A DNA stretch of 35,633 bases from Phycisphaerae bacterium (GTDB lineage: Bacteria > Planctomycetota > Phycisphaerae > Sedimentisphaerales > Anaerobacaceae). Both the position numbers and the translations under genes were made by a program. Below the pieces are notes generated by a model, which saw nothing but the letters and a program-made list of their open reading frames with translations, ran no database searches and had not been told where the DNA came from. How positions within the stretch are numbered: position 1 is the first letter of the stretch; each line of letters starts with the position of its first letter. Positions 16,472-23,689 of the stretch are shown here, in pieces. The stretch spans positions 1-35,633 of the forward strand of contig JAGOLX010000059.1 of assembly GCA_017993835.1 (NCBI GenBank). The letters are read 5' to 3'.

Positions 16472-17413
16472 TCAACTCTCAGGTCGCAAAGCCATTGTCA
16501 TGATCTTCGCATTGTACAGCAAGGCGGTTGCGGCAGCTATGATCAGAAGCACCACACCAACCGCGGAAGTAAGAGGCGCCTCGGCAATCAAGCAGGCCAA
16601 GAGCAGGTCCGCGCCTGTGTAGACAGCCAGTACGAAAGCATTTGTCGCGTTGGATTCCTTTCGCACCATCGCACGAATGAAGCCGATGCTGAAGACAGGC
16701 AATAGAAGAACCACGATTGCCCAGGCGCCTGCTCGGTGCAGCCACCATGTCCTTCCCGTACCTTGTCCAACGACCGCCTGAACGAATGAACCCAAGAGGC
16801 CGTCCTCGTAGTACCGTCGTGAAAACACCGTGGTCCCTGAGGCTGTGTCGATGAGATTGACCTCAACGTCAAGCTTGGCTCCCCGGGGGTACGACTCGAA
16901 GGCGTGGATTGTACCCCAGACGACGCCTTGCACGTGAAGTCGTCTGCCATGGTTAGCCGCCTCTCGATGACTGGCGTAGGAGTGGAAACGCAGATTCAAA
17001 AGCCCTCGAAGCTTCTCTCCAAGGGTACGATCTCGTAGATCCAAAACGCCTCGGCGCTCGATGGCCATCCGCAGCTGATCCGTGAAATAATCGGTAGCAT
17101 CATTAGTGAAGTGCGTCATTGCCCCCAGACGGATCGATCCTCGGCATTGCCTAAGGTCCTCCACAATCTTCGGAATGACCTGGTCCGCAGCCCGCTGGCG
17201 AGCAGCGTCTATCTCCGGTCTTCGGGGGCCAAGTTTGTCCCAGCCAAACCAGGCGATCACAGCAATGAGAAGCAAAGGCCCAAATCTCGGCAAGACATGG
17301 TGCGGTACGACCATCAAGAGCGGAGGGCCAACCTTGGACAACAGCATCTTCGGGGCCCTAATGAGGAAGATGGGACGACGTGTCGGGGTGTGTTTCAGTT
17401 TATCTCGGATCAT
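16472..17413 (-). CDS. Membrane protein with CsgG/FlgO/LpoB-like domain
   Basis: 313 aa from ATG 17413, with GAGG 8 nt upstream; the GTG at 17515 overlaps the truncated caspase and is rejected. A hydrophobic N-terminal segment (about 38-58) leads to a soluble domain (about 70-210) with 'RLRMAIERRGVLDLRDRTLGEKL'-like content: helix, then 'VQGVVWGTIHAF', then 'KLDVEVNLIDTASGTTVFS'. This is the order seen in CsgG/FlgO/TolB-N-type proteins (an 'oldest-ranked-name' helix, a 'vtG.i' strand, and 'v.l.D..tG.iv.s'). Three more helices (about 218-237, 248-265, 275-295) finish the protein, which ends 'NAKIMTMALRPES'. A frameshifted homologue with the same ending lies at 32541-32822, again beside a caspase gene. 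Function unknown; possibly an envelope sensor. Confidence 0.75.
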   Translation of the reverse strand: MIRDKLKHTPTRRPIFLIRAPKMLLSKVGPPLLMVVPHHVLPRFGPLLLIAVIAWFGWDKLGPRRPEIDAARQRAADQVIPKIVEDLRQCRGSIRLGAMTHFTNDATDYFTDQLRMAIERRGVLDLRDRTLGEKLRGLLNLRFHSYASHREAANHGRRLHVQGVVWGTIHAFESYPRGAKLDVEVNLIDTASGTTVFSRRYYEDGLLGSFVQAVVGQGTGRTWWLHRAGAWAIVVLLLPVFSIGFIRAMVRKESNATNAFVLAVYTGADLLLACLIAEAPLTSAVGVVLLIIAAATALLYNAKIMTMALRPES

Positions 17414-17498
17414 GATCTGTCCTCGTATAGAGAAATACTGTAGTGCAACACTAGTGTTCCATTCCTTTCTTCTCATCAACCTACGACAGTTGACCTGG

Positions 17499-17852
17499 CT
17501 ATCTCTCAGGACCAAGTAACAGCGCGAAATCTTTCACATGAGCATCTGCCTTCTGTTCCTGCGCACCCGTGCCCTGCCCTCGACCATTCTTCTCAACGCC
17601 ATGACCCCCGAAAAAGAAGAGGAACAGATCCATCGCGCACAAGTCGACGGCGGCACCCAGAGTGGTGCCGATGTTGACCAGAAGCGACTCATCATCGCCG
17701 CTATTGTCAGCGAGTACCCGGACGTGATCGAATTCCCACCCCTCCCGGAGTCGCTGGGCCAACGCTGTGGCGTTGGCACACGCGAACTCCACCCGAGAAA
17801 CCACTTTGTCCCGGTAGTCCTCCACTCCGATGATCGAATACCCTGCGGCCAT
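17499..17852 (-). pseudogene. Truncated caspase-like domain (His half only)
   Basis: 117 codons from ATG 17852. They show the first half of a caspase-like (C14) domain: 'YSIIGVEDYRDKV', then 'ATALAQRLREGWEFDHVRVL', then 'DLFLFFFGGHG' with the catalytic His at residue 84. Soon after, the sequence loses similarity and stops. The strand with the catalytic Cys is absent in all frames of the 86 bp before the next gene. The start lacks a convincing ribosome binding site. It is most likely a deletion remnant of a fifth caspase gene on this strand. An inactive decoy or regulatory half-domain is possible but unsupported. Confidence 0.7.
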
Positions 17853-17939
17853 TCATCTTGCACTACAGCGGTGACATTCTGCTTGTTGTGGTCAATTAGC
17901 AATCGATTGGGAGGCGTCCTTCTTCCTTGCACACAGCAA

Positions 17940-18065
17940 TCAATGGCGATTATTACTCACCTGGTTCACATACAAACCATTCGGATATAGCTGCAATAAC
18001 GCGCGTTGAAGAATCGCCGGCGCACTCTTGACCTCGGCAAACAACTTTTCTTCCTCTCCCCGTTT
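17940..18065 (-). pseudogene. In-frame continuation of the caspase-repeat gene beyond a TAG stop
   Basis: The frame of the 505-aa caspase protein continues past the TAG at 18066-18068 for about 41 codons to TGA at 17940-17942. It encodes a fourth copy of the C-terminal repeat: 'EEEKLFAEVKSAPAIL', then 'LLQLYPNGLYVNQV'. The conserved repeat shows that the stop is recent, or is read through, or is a sequencing error. Confidence 0.75.
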
Positions 18066-18680
18066 CTACGATTCCTCTGCCTCTTGCCTGCGTTCTTGTT
18101 CGATTTCGTTGGTCTCTCTACACTTGCGGTCCTCCTCGGCTTCTACTCGCTTGCGCGCGTCCTCTGATTCCCCGCGTTTTCGTTCAAGGTTCTCCTTCGC
18201 GACCCGGCGGCGTACTTTCTTAGCTTGGTGGACGTACCGCCCGTCAGGGTACAACTGTATGTACCGTTCGCACAACGGAATCGTCGGCGCGCTCTTGACC
18301 TGGCCCCAGAGCTGGTCTTCCGCATAGCGTTTCTGAGCTTTCTTCTTTCCCCGACGTTCTTGCTTGGCCTTCTCCTCAGCTACCTGGCGACGGATCTCTT
18401 TCACCTCGCAGACGTGCAGACCACGAGGGTATAATTCCAGGTAACGCTTGCACAGAGGAACCCTCGGATGAGTCTTGATCTCCGTAAAGAGCTGATCCTC
18501 CTTTCTGCGTCTCCGCATTATCTCTGCCTCCTTGCGGTTGCGCTCTATCTCTTCCGTCATCCGGTGATGGACCTCTTTCACCTCGGTGACGTATCGTCCG
18601 CCTGGATACAATTCCAGGTAACGCTCGCACAGGGGAACCTTTGGTGCCGTCGTGATCTCCGCGAAAAGCTGATCCTCCTC
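17958..18680 (-). repeat. Four protein-coding tandem repeats of about 180 bp
   Basis: The C-terminal repeats of the caspase gene are visible at DNA level, with near-identical stretches such as 'ttccaggtaacgct' around 18435 and 18611. Spacing is about 177-180 bp for the first three units. The fourth unit, beyond the stop codon, is further off and more diverged. Confidence 0.75.
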
Positions 18681-19583
18681 TCTGTGTCTCTGTGCTTTCT
18701 CCAGTTCCTTGTGCACACGTTCTGCCTCTTCTTCTGCTCGGCGACGTTCCTCAGCAAGCCCGCGATCTTCTGTCTTGCCAGCCTCGCGGAGAAACACGTT
18801 GCGGAGATACGTGGTTCCTTCCGGCCAGGGGCGCTGCAGACAGATATGGCTTTGCCGGCGATGCGCCTGCTCCTGCGTCCACTCTGCGCAGCGCTCGCAC
18901 GCCGCATCCACCCAGTCTGACAATGTCCGCACATTCTCCGATCTCAGCGACTCCATGAGGTGATAGGCGAGTACTCCCTGTCTCAACTGCTCTGGATCCT
19001 CCTGACTCATCCCTTGCGGCTCACAGCCATACAGGACGCCAACCGTATGGGACGGGCCGTCAGCCGGCTCTCGTCGTTGGGCCGTCACAATATCACGGTG
19101 GAGGCAGGCGCCATCCGTTGCTTCATCCGCACCTCGATGACCTTGGTATACCGGCGGAATGTTTCGGCAGGCATCGAAAATTAGGAGCGTTCGTCGCGGA
19201 CCGAAGTCCCGGCTGTGCAGGAATTGCACGAGCCAGCCCACCAGCAGCGAGCCAGCCGCATGCTCGAGCGTCGCACCGTAGCAATGTAGGTAGTACTGCC
19301 CGCTGAAGTGCGTTGTCGTCCCGTGCCCGGCAAAATAGAAAAGAAACAAGTCATCTGGTTCAAGTCGTTCGCCGTTCAGCGTCCCGCTGGTCAGCGATTC
19401 TTCGAGCGTGGCCTTGGTAGCCTCAGCCCCCAGCAACTGGCGAACATTGAATCCTAGTTCCGTTCGGAGCATGTCGCCCAGTTTTCTTGCGTCGTCCTCG
19501 GCGAACAGCAGGGACGGCAGCTCTGTATCCCCCGTATCGCGACGAGGTATGTTAACTCCGATCAGTAATGCGTGCTTCTTCAT
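18066..19583 (-). CDS. Caspase-like (C14) peptidase with charged coiled linker and 'YLxxYPxGxY' repeats
   Basis: 505 aa from ATG 19583. The caspase-like domain (about 1-265) is complete: MKKHALLIGV at the start, FYFAGHG (His87) and IFDACRN (Cys139). A highly charged helix (about 270-302) leads to three repeats of about 60 aa (302-345, 361-403, 421-463). Each contains 'EDQLFxEI..AP.VPLCERYLELYP.GRYV.EVK' and is separated from the next by Arg/Glu-rich coiled linkers. A fourth repeat lies in frame beyond the TAG stop. Repeats with 'YL..YP.G.Y...A' are common as C-terminal tails of bacterial caspase and related multi-domain proteins and may mediate assembly. No signal peptide is visible. The ribosome binding site is weak. 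Without the fourth repeat the protein may still be functional. Confidence 0.85.
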   Translation of the reverse strand: MKKHALLIGVNIPRRDTGDTELPSLLFAEDDARKLGDMLRTELGFNVRQLLGAEATKATLEESLTSGTLNGERLEPDDLFLFYFAGHGTTTHFSGQYYLHCYGATLEHAAGSLLVGWLVQFLHSRDFGPRRTLLIFDACRNIPPVYQGHRGADEATDGACLHRDIVTAQRREPADGPSHTVGVLYGCEPQGMSQEDPEQLRQGVLAYHLMESLRSENVRTLSDWVDAACERCAEWTQEQAHRRQSHICLQRPWPEGTTYLRNVFLREAGKTEDRGLAEERRRAEEEAERVHKELEKAQRHREEDQLFAEITTAPKVPLCERYLELYPGGRYVTEVKEVHHRMTEEIERNRKEAEIMRRRRKEDQLFTEIKTHPRVPLCKRYLELYPRGLHVCEVKEIRRQVAEEKAKQERRGKKKAQKRYAEDQLWGQVKSAPTIPLCERYIQLYPDGRYVHQAKKVRRRVAKENLERKRGESEDARKRVEAEEDRKCRETNEIEQERRQEAEES

Positions 19584-19607
19584 GGCAGTGTCACTTCTCA
19601 GTGGAGA

Positions 19608-19700
19608 TCAGGCTTCTTCGGTTTCAAGTTGCTTGAGCTGCTTCTCCGTCTCTGGCGAGAGCCTCACAAGGGTCTCGGTTTCGTCGGTGAGTTCCGCCAT
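19608..19700 (-). CDS. 30-residue peptide frame upstream of a caspase gene, or tail of the preceding frame
   Basis: ATG 19700 opens 30 codons ending TGA, 24 bp before the caspase start at 19583. The peptide begins MAELTDETETLVRL and is very acidic. It is in the same frame as the FGE-truncated caspase at 19746-21194, 15 codons after that gene's TGA, so it may instead be the severed tail of that protein. A similar 24-codon frame, beginning LAELTEEQ and containing LCPEIEKK, sits upstream of the caspase at 34766, with about 10 of 22 positions identical. That recurrence argues it is more than chance. Confidence 0.4.
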   Translation of the reverse strand: MAELTDETETLVRLSPETEKQLKQLETEEA

Positions 19701-19745
19701 TCTTGAGTACGTCTCCAATACTCTGACGAGTCGCTTCACGGTCCA

Positions 19746-21194
19746 TCAGTCTGCCAATTCGATCTTCGGCAACCGGCGCTTCACACCCGCTCTCTTTCCT
19801 GACTTGCGACAAAACGCAACAGCATCGTCCCATGATACCGTCTCAACCGGACGATCACCTCCTTTGAAATGGCTTGGCCTATTCTGCATCGCTGCCTCCC
19901 ACTGCGCCTGGGTTGCCTCATAGATCCCCATGTAGAAGCCCTTTATCCGCTTGACTCGACGCTGCGGTCCCTCATTGATGCCCCGGCCCTTCTCCTTGTT
20001 GGGGCTGCCCATCAGGGACTCCCCAGGGGGTATGAAGATCATTTCCATGGTCACACCCCAACTCAGGCACATCGACTTCTTCAGCGGTACGCCCAGAGCC
20101 TCAGCCGCAGCACGCTGCACTTCCTGAGCCTGCTCCGGCGTCATAGGGAAAGGTGCCTCTATGATTTCTATCTTTGGGTCCTTCGTTGGGAGTCCGGGGC
20201 GATTGAATGCAGCCTGAGACGATTGGTTTTGCTGTTTCCTCCCCGCCGGTGTAGTGGCACACTTATAGCAGCACTGCCATCCCTCTACGAGGTGGTCCTG
20301 GCACAGATGGTCAAGCTTACAGATCTGGCATGTGCGTGTCTCCTCAATACCATTCTGCACCCCACACAGCGGACATAGGACTTGCGTACGTCGCTCAGCA
20401 GACCGTGACAAGTCTACTGTTGTTTCCTTTCTTGCGCACGGTGGGACCCTATCAATGTGCAGAGGGGGTTCCCCCACCCCAGTTGTCCCGGAGCTGACGA
20501 CAAGCCGCTCCGTCCTGCCCAGGGGGCCGTCCCACCAGGGGGACTGGCGGATGGCTCGCTTGTTCTGGGTACACCACTGGCTCATCAGGTCGGCGGTGTT
20601 GTCCGCCCAGTCGAAGGCAGACAGGGAGCCGCAGTGCTCCCACAGGTATGTCAGCAGCGAATGGGTCAGGAGGCCGCAGCCCAACTCCTGGAACTCGTGG
20701 CCGACCTGGTCGAGGCCGCAGCCGTAGATGACCTCGACGCGCCGAGTCCCCTGGCATACAGCCTTGATATCGCGCAAGGAAGGATCGTCGAGGCCGCCGC
20801 CCCGGACGCCCTCGCTGCGGCAGGCGTCTAGAATCGCCAATACGTGGTCGTATTCGAAATTGCGTCGCCACAGACGCGAGAGATCACCGAGCGACAGCAT
20901 GCCGTAGCTGCTGGCGTCGGTGTCGCAGAGGTACAGGTAGTAGTGATCCCCCAGGTGTCGGTCATGACCGGCGCAGATGAAGACGAACAGATCGCCCCGC
21001 CCGGCGCTGCGCACGGCCTTTTCAATGTTCGTCCGGGTCGCCCGCGAGCCCGTCAATACGTCAGGTTTGACGCCGCAGCGATCCTCCATCAGTCGAGCCA
21101 TCGCCTCTGCGTCGGCCTCTGCATACAGTAGGGACCCGAGCTCGCCGTAGTCGCGAGGGTCGTTGACACCGATGAAGACACCACTACTTGCCAT
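19746..21194 (-). CDS. Caspase-like (C14) peptidase with zinc finger and truncated FGE domain
   Basis: 482 aa from ATG 21194, with GAGG 9 nt upstream. The caspase-like domain covers about 1-235. It has the Cys motif ILDACRS (Cys125), but the His motif reads CAGHDRH (His77) where GHG is usual. A Cys-rich segment (CPLCG, CQICK, then CQDH and CCYKC, about 275-315) should bind zinc. The N-terminal half of an FGE-sulfatase/C-type-lectin domain follows (about 385-480; 'MEMIFIPPGESLMGS', 'YEATQAQWEAAM', 'PVETVSWDDAVAFC'). The frame stops at TGA just after 'RRLPKIE', where the family has 'RLPTEAEWE' and another 150 or so residues, so the lectin domain is cut. The TGA is followed in frame by an acidic tail. 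It may be damaged. Confidence 0.83.
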   Translation of the reverse strand: MASSGVFIGVNDPRDYGELGSLLYAEADAEAMARLMEDRCGVKPDVLTGSRATRTNIEKAVRSAGRGDLFVFICAGHDRHLGDHYYLYLCDTDASSYGMLSLGDLSRLWRRNFEYDHVLAILDACRSEGVRGGGLDDPSLRDIKAVCQGTRRVEVIYGCGLDQVGHEFQELGCGLLTHSLLTYLWEHCGSLSAFDWADNTADLMSQWCTQNKRAIRQSPWWDGPLGRTERLVVSSGTTGVGEPPLHIDRVPPCARKETTVDLSRSAERRTQVLCPLCGVQNGIEETRTCQICKLDHLCQDHLVEGWQCCYKCATTPAGRKQQNQSSQAAFNRPGLPTKDPKIEIIEAPFPMTPEQAQEVQRAAAEALGVPLKKSMCLSWGVTMEMIFIPPGESLMGSPNKEKGRGINEGPQRRVKRIKGFYMGIYEATQAQWEAAMQNRPSHFKGGDRPVETVSWDDAVAFCRKSGKRAGVKRRLPKIELAD

Positions 21195-21222
21195 GGCTCA
21201 GGTCCTCGGCACAGGATGAATG

Positions 21223-21924
21223 CTACCTTCTGACCTCCATCTCCAGCAGGCCGTACTCCCAATGCTCCGGCCGTATCTTCTCGCCGTCGAAGAGCTTTGG
21301 CTTTCGGATTATCGGCCCCACGACGGCTGATCCCCGGGTCGGACACCTCGAAAAGACGTCGTAACCCGCCATTCTGGGGTGCAGATCCTCGATCTGAAGA
21401 ACGACGTCGTCATGAGTCACAATCGCGAGCAATCGCTCGGGTTTCCCCGTTTCCGCCGTCGTCGGCCCGTCTTCGGTGAACTTCGCGACAGGGATATCGC
21501 AGTGTCTTTTCGAAGGGACCCAGAAAACCGCCCCGGCCGGTTCGAAGTTGTTGGGATACTCTCGGGAAGGAAAGAGCTTCGCACACCGGCCGCTGGTTCC
21601 CAGGTTGAACAGGTGCACGTATCCGTCGCAGGGCATCTTGCCATGGAACTCGACGTACTCTCCCACGCTCAGGAACTCGGTCTGCTCCCAGGTTATCGAT
21701 CCGTCGGACGGCGGGAGAGTCCCGGGGGTGTCAGGGAGATCCGAATTGCCGCCGGCGCCGGGGCGGTAGGCGCCGCCCGCCACGAAGCCCCTGCTGGCAG
21801 GCAGCTCGGGGGGGCAATGGATGACGCACAGGTCAACAGCGCCCTCGGGGCCTTTGGTCACACGCAGCATCTCGAGGAAGAACTCGATGATACCGTGATT
21901 TCTGCTTGCCTGAGATACCTTCAT
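21223..21924 (-). CDS. DUF4384-domain protein
   Basis: 233 aa from ATG 21924. The ATG at 21930 abuts the GGAGGG, whereas 21924 has it at proper spacing. It is a soluble protein. Residues of about 85-190 match the DUF4384 pattern: 'LSVGEYVEFHGKMPCDGYV', then 'LFNLGTSGRCAKLFPSREYPNN', then 'VFWVPS', then 'ERLLAIVTHD'. DUF4384 often accompanies caspase-like peptidases in bacteria; its role is unknown, but it is a beta-rich domain thought to bind or recruit partners. The gene is sandwiched between the sigma-factor partner and a caspase gene (28 bp), so it was probably co-transcribed with both. A second DUF4384-like domain ends the first protein of the rightward train. Confidence 0.85.
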   Translation of the reverse strand: MKVSQASRNHGIIEFFLEMLRVTKGPEGAVDLCVIHCPPELPASRGFVAGGAYRPGAGGNSDLPDTPGTLPPSDGSITWEQTEFLSVGEYVEFHGKMPCDGYVHLFNLGTSGRCAKLFPSREYPNNFEPAGAVFWVPSKRHCDIPVAKFTEDGPTTAETGKPERLLAIVTHDDVVLQIEDLHPRMAGYDVFSRCPTRGSAVVGPIIRKPKLFDGEKIRPEHWEYGLLEMEVRR

Positions 21925-21942
21925 CCCCATCCCTCCGCCTTC

Positions 21943-22575
21943 TCATTTGACCTCGACGCGTATCTCGGTAGAGCCGTCCTGCCAGGAGACCTTGAACACG
22001 TATACCCCGGCGGCGAGTACCGGGAACCGCACCAGATCAAGAGGGCCTATATCAGTGGCCCGCACAATCGAGCGACCGCCCGTGTCGAGCCGCTCGAACG
22101 TAAACGGCCTGACGGGGACCTTGTCCGCCTGCCGCAGAACCTCGACCTCCATCTCTATCCCGCCCTGCTGCCGGTAGGTGGCGACCTCGACGGCATAATC
22201 CCCCACGTTCTTGGAGATATGGCTCAACGGTCCTCCGGGGCCTTCGCGTGCGACCGTTCTTGCCCCGCGGAACTGGGCGGACCGCACGGTGGCAAAGGCA
22301 TAGTCGTCCCCCCCTAACAAAGACGCGATCAGACCATCGGCCCGATATAGAAGCTCGCCTGCGAGCGAGAAAACGACCTCGATGGGACCAGCCCCTGGGG
22401 CGGCCTCGGCCAACCGACGCTCGCAAGCCGCCGCGCGTCTTATGGCCGCCAGGAAGTCGTCCTTGAGGTAGTCATATCGCTTCAGAAACTCCTCAGGTGG
22501 GTCGTCCATGTTGGCCAACTCATGTATGGCCCACTCTGGAAGAGACTGTGAGCTATCAGGATGGTGTGTATTCAT
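21943..22575 (-). CDS. Unknown protein co-transcribed with the ECF sigma factor
   Basis: 210 aa from ATG 22575, with TGAGG 7 nt upstream and the sigma-factor stop 9 bp away. A helical N-terminal half (about 1-75, 'EEFLKRYDYLKDDFLAAIRRAA') leads to a beta-rich C-terminal half ('GVYVFKVSWQDGSTEIRVEV' at the very end) that looks like an Ig-type sandwich. There is no transmembrane segment and no zinc-binding HxxxCxxC motif, so it is not a classical anti-sigma factor. Its tight coupling to the sigma gene still makes a regulatory partner likely. I do not recognise the family. Confidence 0.8.
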   Translation of the reverse strand: MNTHHPDSSQSLPEWAIHELANMDDPPEEFLKRYDYLKDDFLAAIRRAAACERRLAEAAPGAGPIEVVFSLAGELLYRADGLIASLLGGDDYAFATVRSAQFRGARTVAREGPGGPLSHISKNVGDYAVEVATYRQQGGIEMEVEVLRQADKVPVRPFTFERLDTGGRSIVRATDIGPLDLVRFPVLAAGVYVFKVSWQDGSTEIRVEVK

Positions 22576-22584
22576 CAGACAACC

Positions 22585-23247
22585 TCATATCCTCTCATCG
22601 AATATCGAATCCAGCCTGGCATTCACCTCGTGTTTCATCCTATAGATAATCACGGATACCGTAGTCAAGGGCATATTGAACCTCTCGGCGATTTCTCTGT
22701 GCATGTATCCCTGCAGATAGAGACAGAAGATCTCCGCCTTTTCTTTCTTGTAGGACTTCAGAATATCGTTGAGGATTCCCGCCAGTTCCCTGGCGTAGAC
22801 CTCCGACAGCGTGTCGTGGAAGCCGGCGATGACTTCCCGCAGGTCCTCCCCCGACATGTCGCCGTCGGCGGGAGTGGGGTCCAGAGCGACCTCGCGGCGC
22901 GCTCTACGTCGTCGCTCGTGATAGTGGTTGATGGCACGGTGAAATACGCTCGCGAACAGGTACTTGTGCCAGGATTCGATCTTCAGAAGCTCCTCGCTGG
23001 GTAGACGCCAAAGCGCGAGAACGACGTTCTGAACAATATCGTCTATATCCGCGTCCTGGATTCCATGTTTCGTAGCGAGAATGCGGGCGAGTTTGTACGT
23101 GAGAAGCCGGACTTGCCGCCACAATTCCTGTGCTGCTCCCTCATCACCGTTGAGAGCTTCATCGGATAGACAACGCAGCCGCAGATCTGCCTCTTCTCTT
23201 CGAGGATCCGGCACCATCCCCTTCTTTGCCTCCCGAGGTTTCGACAT
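22585..23247 (-). CDS. ECF-type RNA polymerase sigma factor
   Basis: 220 aa from ATG 23247, with AGAGG upstream; an in-frame TTG at 23355 is less likely. Sigma region 2 lies at about 30-115 ('WRQVRLLTYKLARILATKHG', 'DADIDDIVQNVVLALWRLP', 'WHKYLFASVFHRAINHY'). Region 4 lies at about 150-215, with the helix-turn-helix 'HREIAERFNMPLTTVSVIIY'. Region 3 is absent, as in ECF factors. It is the first gene of the leftward train and faces the rightward train across a 440-bp gap, so it is well placed to drive both. A transmembrane anti-sigma gene is not adjacent, and the immediate neighbours are the unknown 210-aa protein and the DUF4384 protein. This arrangement is like other caspase-linked sigma operons. 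Confidence 0.93.
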   Translation of the reverse strand: MSKPREAKKGMVPDPRREEADLRLRCLSDEALNGDEGAAQELWRQVRLLTYKLARILATKHGIQDADIDDIVQNVVLALWRLPSEELLKIESWHKYLFASVFHRAINHYHERRRRARREVALDPTPADGDMSGEDLREVIAGFHDTLSEVYARELAGILNDILKSYKKEKAEIFCLYLQGYMHREIAERFNMPLTTVSVIIYRMKHEVNARLDSIFDERI

Positions 23248-23303
23248 GGCTGAAGACCTCTTCACATACACAGGTTGTTGAAGACACCGTGAACTCCTGA
23301 GGA

Positions 23304-23331
23304 TATCATACCGCCTTGCGGCGGGAATGCA
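23304..23331 (-). promoter_or_regulatory. Possible promoter of the sigma-factor operon
   Basis: On the minus strand, TTGCAT (23331-23326) and TATGAT (23309-23304) are separated by 16 bp, 57 bp before the sigma-factor ATG. The -35 match is weak and the -10 match good. A perfect inverted repeat fills most of the spacer, which would suit an operator. Assignment is by pattern only. Confidence 0.35.
23310..23323. promoter_or_regulatory. Inverted repeat CCGCC-TTGC-GGCGG in the promoter spacer
   Basis: A perfect 5-bp palindromic arm pair with a 4-base loop sits between the candidate -35 and -10 elements of the sigma operon. It may be a protein-binding operator or a short hairpin. Being short, it could also be chance. 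Confidence 0.35.
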
Positions 23332-23455
23332 ATTACCACCTTCGGGGGAGCTCAATGAGAAGGCCGCATTCCCCGGAGGTAATGTGTTAACATACTGCTG
23401 TCAAAGGACTTAAAGAACGGCTGGGGCCGGGCACACCCAGAACGTAAGTGGTTGC

Positions 23456-23484
23456 TTGAGAATCTCCCCTCCTCGTGGTATAGT
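23456..23484 (+). promoter_or_regulatory. Possible sigma-70-type promoter of the rightward train
   Basis: TTGAGA and TATAGT, each matching the consensus in five of six bases, are separated by exactly 17 bp, about 205 bp upstream of the first rightward gene. The rest of the 23248-23689 gap holds no open frame I can support. It is the only long non-coding stretch in the window and separates the two divergent trains. Confidence 0.45.
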
Positions 23485-23689
23485 CTGGTCAGCTTTCGTG
23501 GAGGACGCAGGTTGATTCGCTCGCTATGGATCACAGGATCGGAACACCAGGGGTGCTCGGCATCAGTCCGCATCTGTCTTCTCGACCGTCGATTGTAGGT
23601 GCAACAGCGATTTCTGAAAGAAAACGGCATATTGCACGGTCGTAGCAGTGTGTGGACATTGCAGGTTTGCGGTCTAAAGGAGTTGGAGA

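Noticed and set aside
18066-21194. Stop-codon reassignment to explain the interrupted caspase genes
   Set aside because: One gene has TAG and the other TGA, and both codons also end intact genes in the window.
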